This document shows positions 55,675-64,000 of a stretch of 64,000 nucleotides of DNA, one piece after another (position 1 is the stretch's first letter; each line of letters begins with the position of its first letter). The stretch is taken from contig JAGPXD010000006.1 in the NCBI GenBank assembly GCA_020746995.1, forward strand, positions 62,001 through 126,000, written 5' to 3'. The DNA comes from Plectosphaerella cucumerina (taxonomy: Eukaryota > Ascomycota > Sordariomycetes > Glomerellales > Plectosphaerellaceae). The translations under genes were made by a program, and so were the position numbers. The notes beneath the pieces are model-generated. The model made no database searches. It was not told the DNA's origin and was given only the letters and a program-made list of their open reading frames with translations.

Positions 55675-56239
55675 ATGACCAGGTTGACACCGCCAAGCGC
55701 ATCCTCGACTACTAAGGCGCCGGACCGCCTTCGACATGACGAGCAAGGCTTCGCTTGGCTCATCAGAAACCGCCTCGAGAAGGACAGTACTCACGCGGAG
55801 AGCAAGATCTGGTGGGCCAAGGCCCTCAGCCGCCGCTACTTCACGGTCCTGCCCGACGACGTCCCCTACACTGCCGGCGACACTCTCGTCGTCACCAGGC
55901 AGCAAATCACGACTTGGATCAAGGCTCAGACGGGAGCTGAGCATGACATTGCCAGAGACTTGGCCGTCGAGATCGACCTCATCCTCCACGTACGTCCGGC
56001 CTTCTCCGCCCCTTCCTCTTTAGCCGACACATTCTGACCAGTGATTGTACCTACAGGCCATTGCGGTGATCCCATCGCCCAAGGAAGAGAAGATGCAGCT
56101 CACCGCGGCTCTTCCCAACCAACCTACCTGTAGGGCAATGAAGAGCTCTTATCTTCCCCTGGAGATCAACACCGACCAAGTCTCTCAACCGAGTCTCCGA
56201 CACCCGCAACTCCTGTGCGCGCTGCACACTGAACAATGA
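55675..56239 (+). CDS. Small hypothetical protein, possibly with a disrupted N-terminus
   Basis: Not recognised. Exons 55675-55989 and 56057-56239 give 165 residues. The central part looks like real coding sequence: HDEQGFAWLIRNRLEKDS, SKIWWAKALSRRYFTVLP and TWIKAQTGAEHDIARDLAVEIDLILH, followed by a good intron. An upstream ATG at 55638 in a strong context (CCACCATGA) starts a different frame (MSPVPPHLLVPADDQ, then VDTAKRILDY) that stops at TAA 55713-55715. The two frames may belong to one gene split by a one-base indel, or the upstream frame may be a leader ORF. No signal peptide or known domain. Confidence 0.45.
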
Positions 56240-56915
56240 AGTCGGGACAAATCACGATGGGGGGCATAGAGCTTGATGTGGGACTGGATTTGGACAATGT
56301 TGTTGGATGGATCGAGCCTACTTGTGAGGCATCAATACTTGAGCCGAATACACGACGGACTCAAATTGGATCACTAAATTACGGGATACACGCATCTTGC
56401 CTCATCAGATCTTGCCCATGATGTGAATGGCCGTTGCACGTCTTCCAGTCTGGTCCGACCAGGGACTCTGGAGTAATGCATGGCACCGAAGCACATGGTC
56501 AGCAGGGAACCCCTGAATTGGCCCTGGCCTGGCCCGGCTGCATCCGCTCCTCACATTTTGTACATCGTTTGGTGAAGTTGCTGAATTCAACATTGCAAAC
56601 TTGCAATGGCTCAGATTAGTCCCAAAAGCTTATCATGCAATTGCCCAGCACCAAAGTGCACCGATGTGGCCCGACAACACGGCCTCAAGCGTGAACGGCG
56701 GTGAAACGGGGCCGAAGCTCCACTCAAACATGGAACCCTCCGAGTCGATCATCGCCGAAAATACGTGACATCATCACCGCCCTGGGAATCGGCCAACAGC
56801 GCCCTGCCTCCACTAGTAGACCCGGCGGCCGGCCTTGTCCAGATCCCCGAAGCGCCGAAAGCTTCCGGTTTGGAGACCCCTACTTTATGCTAAATATCGG
56901 GCCGTCCCAGCGCTG
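56240..56915. other. Region upstream of the DNA glycosylase gene
   Basis: About 680 bp, AT-richer than nearby coding DNA. Presumably the glycosylase promoter plus the 3' UTR of the small gene. No TATA box or repeat seen. Confidence 0.35.
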
Positions 56916-57971
56916 ATGTCCGGCGACTTCATACCCTCCCACATGTACCGACGATTCTCCATTATGGCCCGCGTCACCAGAGCCTCGACGGCTTCGTCAA
57001 GACAAACCCACTCGGCGGTAATGAAGCATTCGATAGAGGAGACCCCCGAGAAGCCTGCGACGAAACGCAGAAAGACTGTGAAGAAAGCAGAAGCCTCACC
57101 ACGGAAACCCAAGACCGAGTCACCAGAGACAGCCGTCCTCTCATCCACATTACCATCCGCGCAAATATCCGACAAAAAATGGAACAAATGGACGAAGCAC
57201 GCAGCAGCATCCCCCTTCCCCGACTTTCCCGAACCCACCCCCGAAGCATGCCAGCGCGCCTACAACATCCTCGAAGAGATGCACGGCGAAGTCGTCCGCG
57301 CCAACTTTGCCGAGGAGGGCGGCCCCATGGCGGACCTTTCCTATCCCATTGTCATGAACGCCCTTGTCGTCGCTGCCCTCAGCCAGGCCACGAGCTGGGC
57401 CAACGCGAAGCGCGCCATGGCCAGCATGGAAGATGTCTACGGCTCGACCTTCGCCTACGACCGCATCCAGGAGGGCGGCATCGAGAAGCTCCAGGCCGCG
57501 CTGCGACCAGGAGGCATGCAGAACCGCAAGGCCAAGATCCTTATGGCCCTTCTCCGGGATGTGAAGGCCCGCCATGGCGGGTGGGACCTGCAGCACCTCT
57601 TTGACGCGAGCGATGAGGAGGTCATGAAGGAGGTTGTCAGCTACTGGGGGGTTGGGCCAAAATCGGCATACTGCTTGATGAGTATCTGTCTCAAGCGGGA
57701 CCGTTTCGCAGTCGACACACACATCTACCGTCTTGCGGGGCTTTGGGGATGGCGCCCTGCCGACGCTCGCGTAGAGCTTACGCAGGCGCACTTGAATATT
57801 CGGATCCCGCATGACATCAAATTTGCGCTGCATTACCAGATGATCATCCATGGGAGAGAATGTCCATGTTGTCGGGGAGGTCAGGGAGGAACGCACGGCG
57901 ATCTACGGAAGTGCGAGTTTTGGAAAAGGTTCAAGGCTACTTCAGTGAAGAAGGAGAAGCCTCAAGAATAG
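56916..57971 (+). CDS. HhH-GPD family DNA glycosylase (endonuclease III-like)
   Basis: Base-excision repair glycosylase, single exon, 351 residues from the ATG at 56916. The basic N-terminal 100 residues (KRRKTVKKAEASPRKPK) look like a nuclear signal. The HhH-GPD fold starts near 105. It contains ALSQATSWANA, equivalent to the SxQT helix of Nth, and the hairpin GVGPKSA with K249, the position of the Nth catalytic lysine. VDTHI with D267, the conserved aspartate, follows. A lysine in the hairpin suggests bifunctional glycosylase/AP-lyase activity. The C-terminal cysteines (C316, C318, C319, C333) do not match the Nth 4Fe-4S pattern C-x6-C-x2-C-x5-C. In-frame ATGs at 56943 and 56964 give MYRRFSIMARVTRAS and MARVTRAS starts; the first of these looks like a mitochondrial presequence. 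Substrate unknown. Confidence 0.83.
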   Translation: MSGDFIPSHMYRRFSIMARVTRASTASSRQTHSAVMKHSIEETPEKPATKRRKTVKKAEASPRKPKTESPETAVLSSTLPSAQISDKKWNKWTKHAAASPFPDFPEPTPEACQRAYNILEEMHGEVVRANFAEEGGPMADLSYPIVMNALVVAALSQATSWANAKRAMASMEDVYGSTFAYDRIQEGGIEKLQAALRPGGMQNRKAKILMALLRDVKARHGGWDLQHLFDASDEEVMKEVVSYWGVGPKSAYCLMSICLKRDRFAVDTHIYRLAGLWGWRPADARVELTQAHLNIRIPHDIKFALHYQMIIHGRECPCCRGGQGGTHGDLRKCEFWKRFKATSVKKEKPQE

Positions 57972-59548
57972 TAGATGGGTTGTAGCTCAAGTTCTCAGCG
58001 AGGTTGCAATTTGTGAAGTGAAGAGGGGACTATGGACTTGAGCGATTCGTTCAAGTAGAGCATTATGCACCCAGCACAGATCAGCGATCTTGAGACTTCT
58101 TAACCTGAAATGAAATTAGGTGATAGAAATTTGAATTCAGTGTAGTCCTCACTTTGTTGGTCCAAGTTGGGTGAGGTGGTCACCTTTAGCCGTTTGCCGT
58201 GGCTTCACCTCACGACGCCGCCTCAAATTGTCACTTGACCACCTCCTACACCACTCAATTACCCTCAATCAGCTCTTGGCCCTTCCACATTATCACCAAC
58301 GCAATGGACCACATTTTTCATTACTCGTTGCCACATGCGATCAACATCAAATGAAATCGCCAGAAAGTAGTGGAAGCACGTTGCTATTCCACATCAACTT
58401 CCACAAGCGACCAGGGGCTTCTAGATACTCATGAAAGGCCTCACTCATTGATGCATCGTGCAACATGGTCATCAGCCTGCCTTTCACATGGTTCGCCCGT
58501 TGAATAGCCACGGATTTTCGAAAAGTATAAAGAGGAGCGTGTCCCCTCTTCGATCTCAAGTTTCTCGGAGCTGAGCACTCCTTGTGATCAGCGCTCCCAG
58601 CGTTCATTCATACACATCGCACACATTTGAAGCAACCATCCTCATGTCAAGCTCAGAATCCCTTCCTTCACACCTTCTCAGTATGTACCGTGCCCAAGAA
58701 AGGCTTGCCACCACCAGGTTGCCCAACCAGACCCTGTCGTCATAACCACCCTTGATCTCGCAGCACGGCCAACTTGTCAGGACCTACGATGCCAGCAGAC
58801 GAACAGCTGGGGCCTCACCATTACGCATGCCGCAGATTGAGTGTGGTTATGGTGACAGGCTCTGGTTGGGCGATCTGGTGGCTGGCCTTTCTAGGGTACG
58901 CTGAGGATTCCCCGAGGATCGATGCACGCAACGCATACAAGCCGCCGATGGCGACCTCTGTTGCAGTCAAATATGTTTGAGTTTGAAGCCCAGCCCGCGA
59001 CACAGCAGGTCAATCGACGTTCATCCAGGTCTCTATACACGCTGAGTCCCGGTCCCCTCAAGCTGGTGTTGCGGACTGAAGATCCGCCCCCTGATTGACT
59101 GTTTAGTGGCCGACTGGTAGCAATATGCGATCCATACCTTACTTGCGATCTTCGATGCGACTTTCGTCAAATACATTCGAACACTGCTGAGAACTTTGGA
59201 TTGAAGCCTTGGCGCTTGGCAGTCCGCCAAGACTGCATGCAACGGCGACACCGGAAATGTGGCTATGCAGCAATGAATCCGCGTACAGAAGTCCCATCAG
59301 AGTGTGCCACATGACTGCTTCCTTTTGAGGCCATCGACATGCCAAGACCAGGAGGGGAGAAACCGGGCAGCATGCTTCCGGCTGGAACCCATGTGAATGG
59401 TCGGACGACGTGCGGGGCGACCGCAATTGCGAGCCAGAGTACCTACCTTAATAAGAGGCAGCTGACATCCCTCACTCTCTCATCTTCGCCTACCTGTTTG
59501 CTTGCATCATTCCTGGCATCCCAGCAAAACACCAGAATCAATCAGACG
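57972..59548. other. Gene-poor region with an isolated TATA box
   Basis: About 1.6 kb of lower GC. TATAAAGA at 58526-58533 is followed by an ATG at 58644 and, 37 bases later, a GTATGT donor at 58681, a short possible exon. None of several possible acceptors yields more than about 50 codons, so I do not call a gene. The right end holds the promoter of the small PY-motif gene. Confidence 0.4.
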
Positions 59549-59998
59549 ATGAACTCTACACACGACGACAAGGGCGCGCCGCCGCCATACGAAGGCGAAC
59601 ACCCTCCATCTCATGACGCACTCCACACATCGGTGCCGACTGATGCGCCACCCGCCTACGACCATTCTGAGCCCAGCCCGCCCGTCTCAGACGCCAAAAG
59701 ACCCCTGGAGGAACCTCCACGAGCGCCGATCGACAGCGCAGCCGGTCCCTCATCACCAACCTCACCAGCCGCCTCGTCATCATCGAACCCCTTTTCCAAC
59801 CTCAAGACCGCCTACAAGGAGAAGCAGCGCGCCAAGATGGCCGCCAAGAAAGTCGACTACTACGAGAAGATCTACGGCTTTGTGCCCAAGAACGTCATGT
59901 CCGAGGCAGAGTGGAAGGATGCGCGGGACAGGGCGCCCAAGGTGAAGAAGGCGACGGAATTTGGGGCGCGATCGTACTTTGGGCCTCCACGAGGATGA
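59549..59998 (+). CDS. Small PY-motif protein, 149 residues
   Basis: Single exon. The N-terminal 85 residues are disordered and Pro/Ser/Glu-rich, and carry PPPYEGEHPP (residues 11-20) and PPAYDHSE. The first fits the PPxY consensus bound by WW domains, for example of Rsp5/Nedd4 ubiquitin ligases, and the second is a near match. A Ser-rich stretch leads to a conserved-looking basic helix, NPFSNLKTAYKEKQRAKMAAKK, and a C-terminal YYEKIYGFVPKNVMSEAEWKDAR segment ending FGPPRG. No membrane helix. Small fungal proteins of this build exist without assigned function; an adaptor that recruits a WW-domain ligase is a reasonable guess only. The gene is next to a convergent GPI-protein gene. Confidence 0.68.
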   Translation: MNSTHDDKGAPPPYEGEHPPSHDALHTSVPTDAPPAYDHSEPSPPVSDAKRPLEEPPRAPIDSAAGPSSPTSPAASSSSNPFSNLKTAYKEKQRAKMAAKKVDYYEKIYGFVPKNVMSEAEWKDARDRAPKVKKATEFGARSYFGPPRG

Positions 59999-60184
59999 AG
60001 CGACGGCTGTCCAAGGAACTGGCTCGAGGAGGAGGGAGATCTAACGACATTATCACGACTACCTTAATCTCAGATCATGGCCCGATCCCAGTCTCGACCA
60101 TTTCATCGCTCAAGTCAAGCCTTTGCATGAAGGGAACTATCATTCTGACTCACCCAAGCCGCAGTAGAGCCTGGCCCGTTTGCC

Positions 60185-61321
60185 TCACATCTGCATCATG
60201 GCCAGGAACAGCACGGCCGCCGTTGCGATGATGCCAGGATTGGCGAGTGATATCGGACTCGCACCTGAAGTGGTCGCTGGCGTCTCCTGCGATGGCTGCT
60301 GCGTCGGCGTGGCAAAGTACGTGATGGTCACCCTATTCCTATCCTCCTCATCGTCGTCATTGTTGTTGCTGCTGCCGACAGACGGCGTCGCGGTCGAGAC
60401 TGGCCGGACTCCAGTGCCATGAAGAGACGTATGTGCCTGGCAGAGGGTCGTGAAGGGTGTAGCAACTGATCACATGAACTGTTCAGCAGGCATGCCATCA
60501 ACACACTCGAAGGAGACTCACGGATCAGAGCATCAGTCTCAAGTGCTGACCTGCCCCAGCTGGCGCAGGTGCGCGCCAAGCTTTGGATGTCCTCGCCCAC
60601 GTATGTCGACGAGCCACCTCGGCCTGTGGAAAAGCTGAAGAGCTGATGTTAGAAGGAGATGCATCAGGGGCATCATATTGATTCTCACCAGACACACGGT
60701 GCCATCGACCTCAGTGGAGCTTCCAACAGCTCAGGCGTCGCCTCGGCACACCCCAAGACCGCATCGCCGATCGAGTAGCAGGCCGTGTGCAGTGGTCCGG
60801 GCCGAGACGTCCTCGTTGATGGAGGGCTGCTCGTCACAATTGGGGGGTCCGAGGCAGCAGTGAAGCCGAGCCCGGTGCTCGAAGCGCGACAGAATCCGGC
60901 TGGAGCACTGCCGCAGATGTCATACATGCCTGCAAAGACTATTTGGTGTCAGATGGTGCCAATCTCCCAGACGATGCTGGGTGGGTGACTCACGGGTGTA
61001 ATCGGAAGACAGGTGCGTGAGGCTGGTGGCAATGTAGCTGGCGCAAGCATCGTATGCCGTCGAGAAAGGCCTTCTGGCGCTGCAGCAGGCACACGGCAGG
61101 ATCTGCTCCAACTCTTCAAAGGGCCCCTCCACCTGACGGACACACTGGGCGAGCCGCGCATCGGCCACCGAGCATGCGGAGAGACTCCCATCGGCAGCGG
61201 GAGCGACGGCATTGAGCGCCGCCATGACAACGTGCGGCAGCGGGGCGACAGTGAGCGTGAGCTGGCCTAGTGCCAGGGGCAGGGCTGCGATGGCGATGGC
61301 TGTGGCGAGAGACGGAGACAT
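60185..61321 (-). CDS. GPI-anchored secreted protein with two tandem cysteine modules
   Basis: Minus-strand exons 61321-60994, 60929-60689, 60634-60522 and 60465-60185 close in frame for 320 residues. A signal peptide (about 1-19, ATAIAIAALPLALG) leads to an ectodomain with two similar cysteine modules. Module A has C50, C60, C77, C79 (C80), C93, C115 and C123. Module B has C160, C170, C188, C190, C213 and C236. Both start C-x9-C-x16/17-C-x-C. A Ser/Thr/Asp-rich linker follows (about 250-300), then SGAS and a C-terminal hydrophobic helix GIIATAAVLFLAMM, typical of GPI attachment. The pattern is not that of CFEM. The exon 3 and 4 acceptors were chosen to preserve phase; nearby alternative AGs break the frame. 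A cell-wall or surface protein of unknown function. Confidence 0.72.
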
Positions 61322-61930
61322 GATATCGGCCTGGTTGATTGTGTTCAAGGTGCTGGTCGAAACCGAAGGATCTCCCAAGGAAAGGGCATCACGTTCTGTT
61401 TATCATTTGGATGACAGCCCGGGCTGACTGACTCGGTTCATCTGGAAAAGGAAGCCTTAAATGCTTTTGGCTGGCCAGCAGCGCGGCCGGGCGTCGAGCT
61501 GAAGGGTTACTAGAGAGGCCAAGACCCCGGCACGGGAGACGGACCTCAGGGGCCAAGATATATCTTGCCTCTTTGAGGTGCAGTCAAATTAGGCGGCCGG
61601 AGAAAGACCCGGCAGACTTGGCCAATGGCGGCAACATGGGAGAACAAAGACGACAAACAACAAAGGCCGAATCAACCCTGCCTACCTAGGTAGAGGCTAG
61701 AGCCGCCATCGAGCTGTGCCCAGGGCCCTGACTTTTGCCCTGACCAGTGACATCTTCGCACTTCCAGGGCTGAGACTTGGCTGTTGCAGTTGACTGGCCG
61801 TTGCGACTGGTGGTGAGTGTGCCCAGTCCTAGCTGCATCTCTGACTCGGACCAACGATGGCTGGTGTAGGAACATTCATGACCATATACCTGACATGTGC
61901 TAGAATTGATGATCATGTGGAGTACCTCAC
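61322..61930. other. Upstream region of the GPI-protein gene
   Basis: About 610 bp between the GPI-protein start and the AAA ATPase 3' end (both minus). Contains the promoter of the former. No TATA box or repeat recognised. Confidence 0.35.
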
Positions 61931-64000
61931 TCACGCTTTCCCCTGCTCCTGCCTCATCTTCTGCCACTCTAAGAACTGCCTGTACTCAGCCGCCGAGGCC
62001 GAATCGCTCTCCTTATCCTTCCTCCTCGGACTCTTCGAAGCCGCCGCCGCCTTCTTCGCCCTTCTAGCCCTCGTCTTACGCTCCTCACGCTCATCTGCCT
62101 CGGAATCATCCTCGGACCCGGACCCTTCACTGTCTGACTCCGAGTCCGTGTCATCGTCAAGCACCGCCGTCCGCTTCTGCAAGCCCCGCGGCGCCGTATA
62201 CTGCGCTGTCAAGCTCCTTGCCGGCGGGGCAGGAGGCGCGCCGCCCGCGAACCGGTCGTCTCGCCAGGCGTCGGTCCTTGCCGCGTCCGACTCGGACTTG
62301 CCCGTCGTCGAGGTCAGGTATTCGTCAAACTTCCTCGCGCCCATGGCGACGCTCTCAAACTGCTTCTTGCCCAGGACTGGCTTCGGGTCATTGGGCCCTG
62401 CCTCGGTGGCCTCGTACTCTGCCAGGGCGATGGCGGTCTGGAAAGCGTTTCGTATTTGTCTGCAGCGTGCTCGTCAGTAATGTCAATCTCACGGAGAAGA
62501 GCAACAAACCTTCCATTCCACGTGTCGAGGCCGTCTCTCTCGAGCTGCTTGTAGTGCTTCTTGGCGAACCGCAGGATCTCCCTTTCCTTGATTCGAAACC
62601 GGTGGCTATCCCGCTGGTCCTGCTCCTTCTTGGCTCGCTCGGTGAACATCTCGTATAGCCGCAGGGTGACTTCAAGGTCCAGCTTCGGGTAGAAGAGGGT
62701 CATCTGGATCCTTGACTTGAACGCGAGGTCCATGACGCCGACGCGGTTCGTCGTCAGAAAGAGGATGCCGCTGTAGTACTCGAGACTTCTCAAGAAGACG
62801 CTCGTGACGGCGTTGTGGCGCAGGTCAGAGCGCGTGCGTTTGGTGAGAAAGACATCGGCCTCATCGAGGAGAAGGACGCACCCCCACTTCTGCGCGAGTT
62901 GGAAGCTATTGTGAAGGTTCCTCTCAACCTCAAGGGCCGTCTCGCCAATGTCGCCGCAGGTTATAGGGTAGAGCGGCCGGCGCGTATCGTCGGCCACACA
63001 CTCAGCCGTGGACGTCTTTCCGACGCCAGGAGCCCCGTGCAGGAGAATGATAAGCCCACGGCCCTTGCCCTTGACGATGTCCATGGCGGCGCCGATGCTC
63101 TGGGCCCGAAGCCCACCGTCACCCTTTTTGCCGGCCTCGTGGGTCTTGACGAGGGCCTGGACGACGGTCTTATGGTCGTCAGGAATGCGGAGGTCCTTGA
63201 AACTGCTCTCAAAGACTACCGCACCTAGATCCGACACGTTGAGGGTCACCCACTCCCGCGACCGCAGCACGAAGGCGTGGATAAAGGGCCTCATGAGTAT
63301 GTAGTGCTCGTCAGTCACATCGTCGACGGCAAGAGGTTTGAATAGGCTACCGCCCATGCTCATGAGAAAGCGGCTGCTGTCTTCCTCGTCCATCGTCCAA
63401 TCATCGTGGAGGGAGTGGCTTCCGCAGCAGTTGCTTCCAGGCGAGTGGTTGCAGTAGGGTCTCTCGCATGTCTCCCTCGGGTCCTGCTCGGTTAGGTCGT
63501 AACGCGATACATGGATAGGGAGCCGCCAGTCGGGCTTCGCATTAAGAGCTAGCACCATGTCGACGATAACCTGGGCGTCAACTTCCTGGCGCGGTTCGTC
63601 TCGCGTCTTTCCCTTGGCGAGCATGTGCTGGAAGGGTTGACGTGTGATGTTGACGAACAGCTTGCCACGCTCGGCCATCTCGGCGGTCAGTCGGGTCGCA
63701 TCGGGATGAAATCTGAGCGGGAAGAAGGGTAATTCGGTGATACGCTGGGTTCCGAAGAACCTTCGGATTGAAAAGTGTTCGAGAATCGGGACGTAAGACA
63801 CACCGTCGCTGCTCAGGCTGTAGCAGTCGAGGGCAAAGCCGTCTACCGCCACGGCCCTGCTGAGACGGTCTTGGTGGAGGAAAGGTCCATGGCTCAGCGG
63901 ATCACGGCCGCCCGCAAAGTTCAGGAGGCGGAAGGCGTGCTCTGGGGAGTTTCGCGAGATGACAATGTCTCCCCTCTGAAAGACATGCCAGAGGTCTTCG
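61931..64000 (-). CDS. AAA+ ATPase, partial at the 5' end
   Basis: The minus-strand gene runs off the right edge. The visible exons (64000-62510 and 62459-61931) encode about 670 residues, and the frame is open to the edge. The visible N-terminal half begins DLWHVFQRGDIVISR and has a Cys/His-rich insert (ETCERPYCNHSPGSNCCGSH). The AAA module has Walker A LHGAPGVGKTSTAE, Walker B CVLLLDEADVF with the D-E pair, and a sensor-1 LFLTTNRVG. An SRIQMTLFYP segment in the arginine-finger region is formed in the first exon, and WNGRQIRNAFQTAIALAEYEA is assembled across the intron. The C-terminal 120 residues are disordered, with an acidic DDDTDSESDSEGSGSEDD run followed by a basic RKTRARRAKKAAAASK stretch. 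This layout is common in filamentous fungi among AAA proteins of unknown function. The promoter is outside the window. Confidence 0.85.

Noticed and set aside
60685..60690. Stop codon at 60685-60687 as the end of the GPI protein
   Set aside because: It lies in a GTGAGA intron; splicing to 60634 and then 60465 continues the frame to a typical GPI-anchor signal.
1..64000. A secondary-metabolite gene cluster built around the P450 reductase, IPP isomerase, MFS, MATE and hydrolase genes
   Set aside because: No backbone enzyme (PKS, NRPS, terpene synthase) and no P450 or cluster regulator is present; the genes are spread among core housekeeping genes.
1..64000. tRNA genes, rRNA, transposons, CRISPR arrays
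   Set aside because: I looked for B-box-like GGTTCGAnTCC on both strands, terminal repeats, transposase or reverse-transcriptase motifs and regular direct repeats and found none that hold.

Overview
This window is nuclear DNA from a filamentous ascomycete. It is GC-rich, gene-dense and uses short introns of about 50-90 bp with GTANGT/GTGAGT donors and CTAAC/CTGAC-type branch sites. The predicted proteins (P450 reductase, Sec1, Rio2, Rpn1, Kha1-type antiporter) look like those of Sordariomycetes, probably Hypocreomycetidae; that placement is an inference from protein resemblance, not from a search. I modelled 25 protein-coding genes, including one that runs off the right edge. I saw no tRNA, rRNA, transposon or CRISPR array.

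Layout. 0.5-2.7 kb: NADPH-cytochrome P450 reductase. 2.7-7.3 kb: a 4.6 kb gene-poor stretch whose last 1.5 kb looks like a long, spliced 5' leader for a two-RRM (RBMS/MSSP-like) RNA-binding protein (7.3-9.3 kb). 11.2-13.8 kb: a low-complexity protein that opens with a consensus eIF4E-binding motif. 14.6-18.2 kb (minus): Sec1 and a G-patch protein. 18.7-21.5 kb: a convergent pair, a membrane-anchored short-chain dehydrogenase and an atypical mitochondrial carrier. 22.2-28.2 kb: an eight-exon gene for a roughly 1855-residue protein with a CorA-type GMN ion-channel end and a very long RS/coiled-coil N-terminal region. 28.6-29.5 kb: RPA2, behind a cluster of MBF/E2F-like CGCG boxes. 29.9-30.8 kb (minus): a GNAT acetyltransferase. 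32.4-37.1 kb: RIO2 and RPN1, divergent from a shared 530 bp promoter.

38.2-48.1 kb (all plus): MATE transporter, an unrecognised 211-residue protein, IPP isomerase, a type II membrane protein of putative glycosyltransferase class, and an MFS transporter. 48.4-55.1 kb (minus): HSL-type alpha/beta hydrolase, Kha1-type K+/H+ antiporter, and an F-box-like protein. 55.7-60.0 kb: a small hypothetical gene with an apparent frame break, a HhH-GPD DNA glycosylase, and a small PY-motif protein. 60.2-64 kb (minus): a GPI-anchored cysteine-rich protein with two tandem cysteine modules, and an AAA ATPase that is incomplete at the right edge.

Most genes are housekeeping: electron supply to P450s, isoprenoid supply, exocytosis, replication and repair, ribosome maturation, proteasome, ion transport. 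Nothing suggests one metabolic gene cluster. The most unusual items are the giant CorA-like protein and the 45-codon upstream ORF whose stop codon overlaps its start, the eIF4E-binding-motif protein, the tandem cysteine-module GPI protein, the CGCG-box cluster in front of RPA2, and the multi-intron leader of the RRM gene. Exon boundaries were read by hand from splice signals and reading-frame continuity. They are predictions, but every multi-exon model closes in frame.
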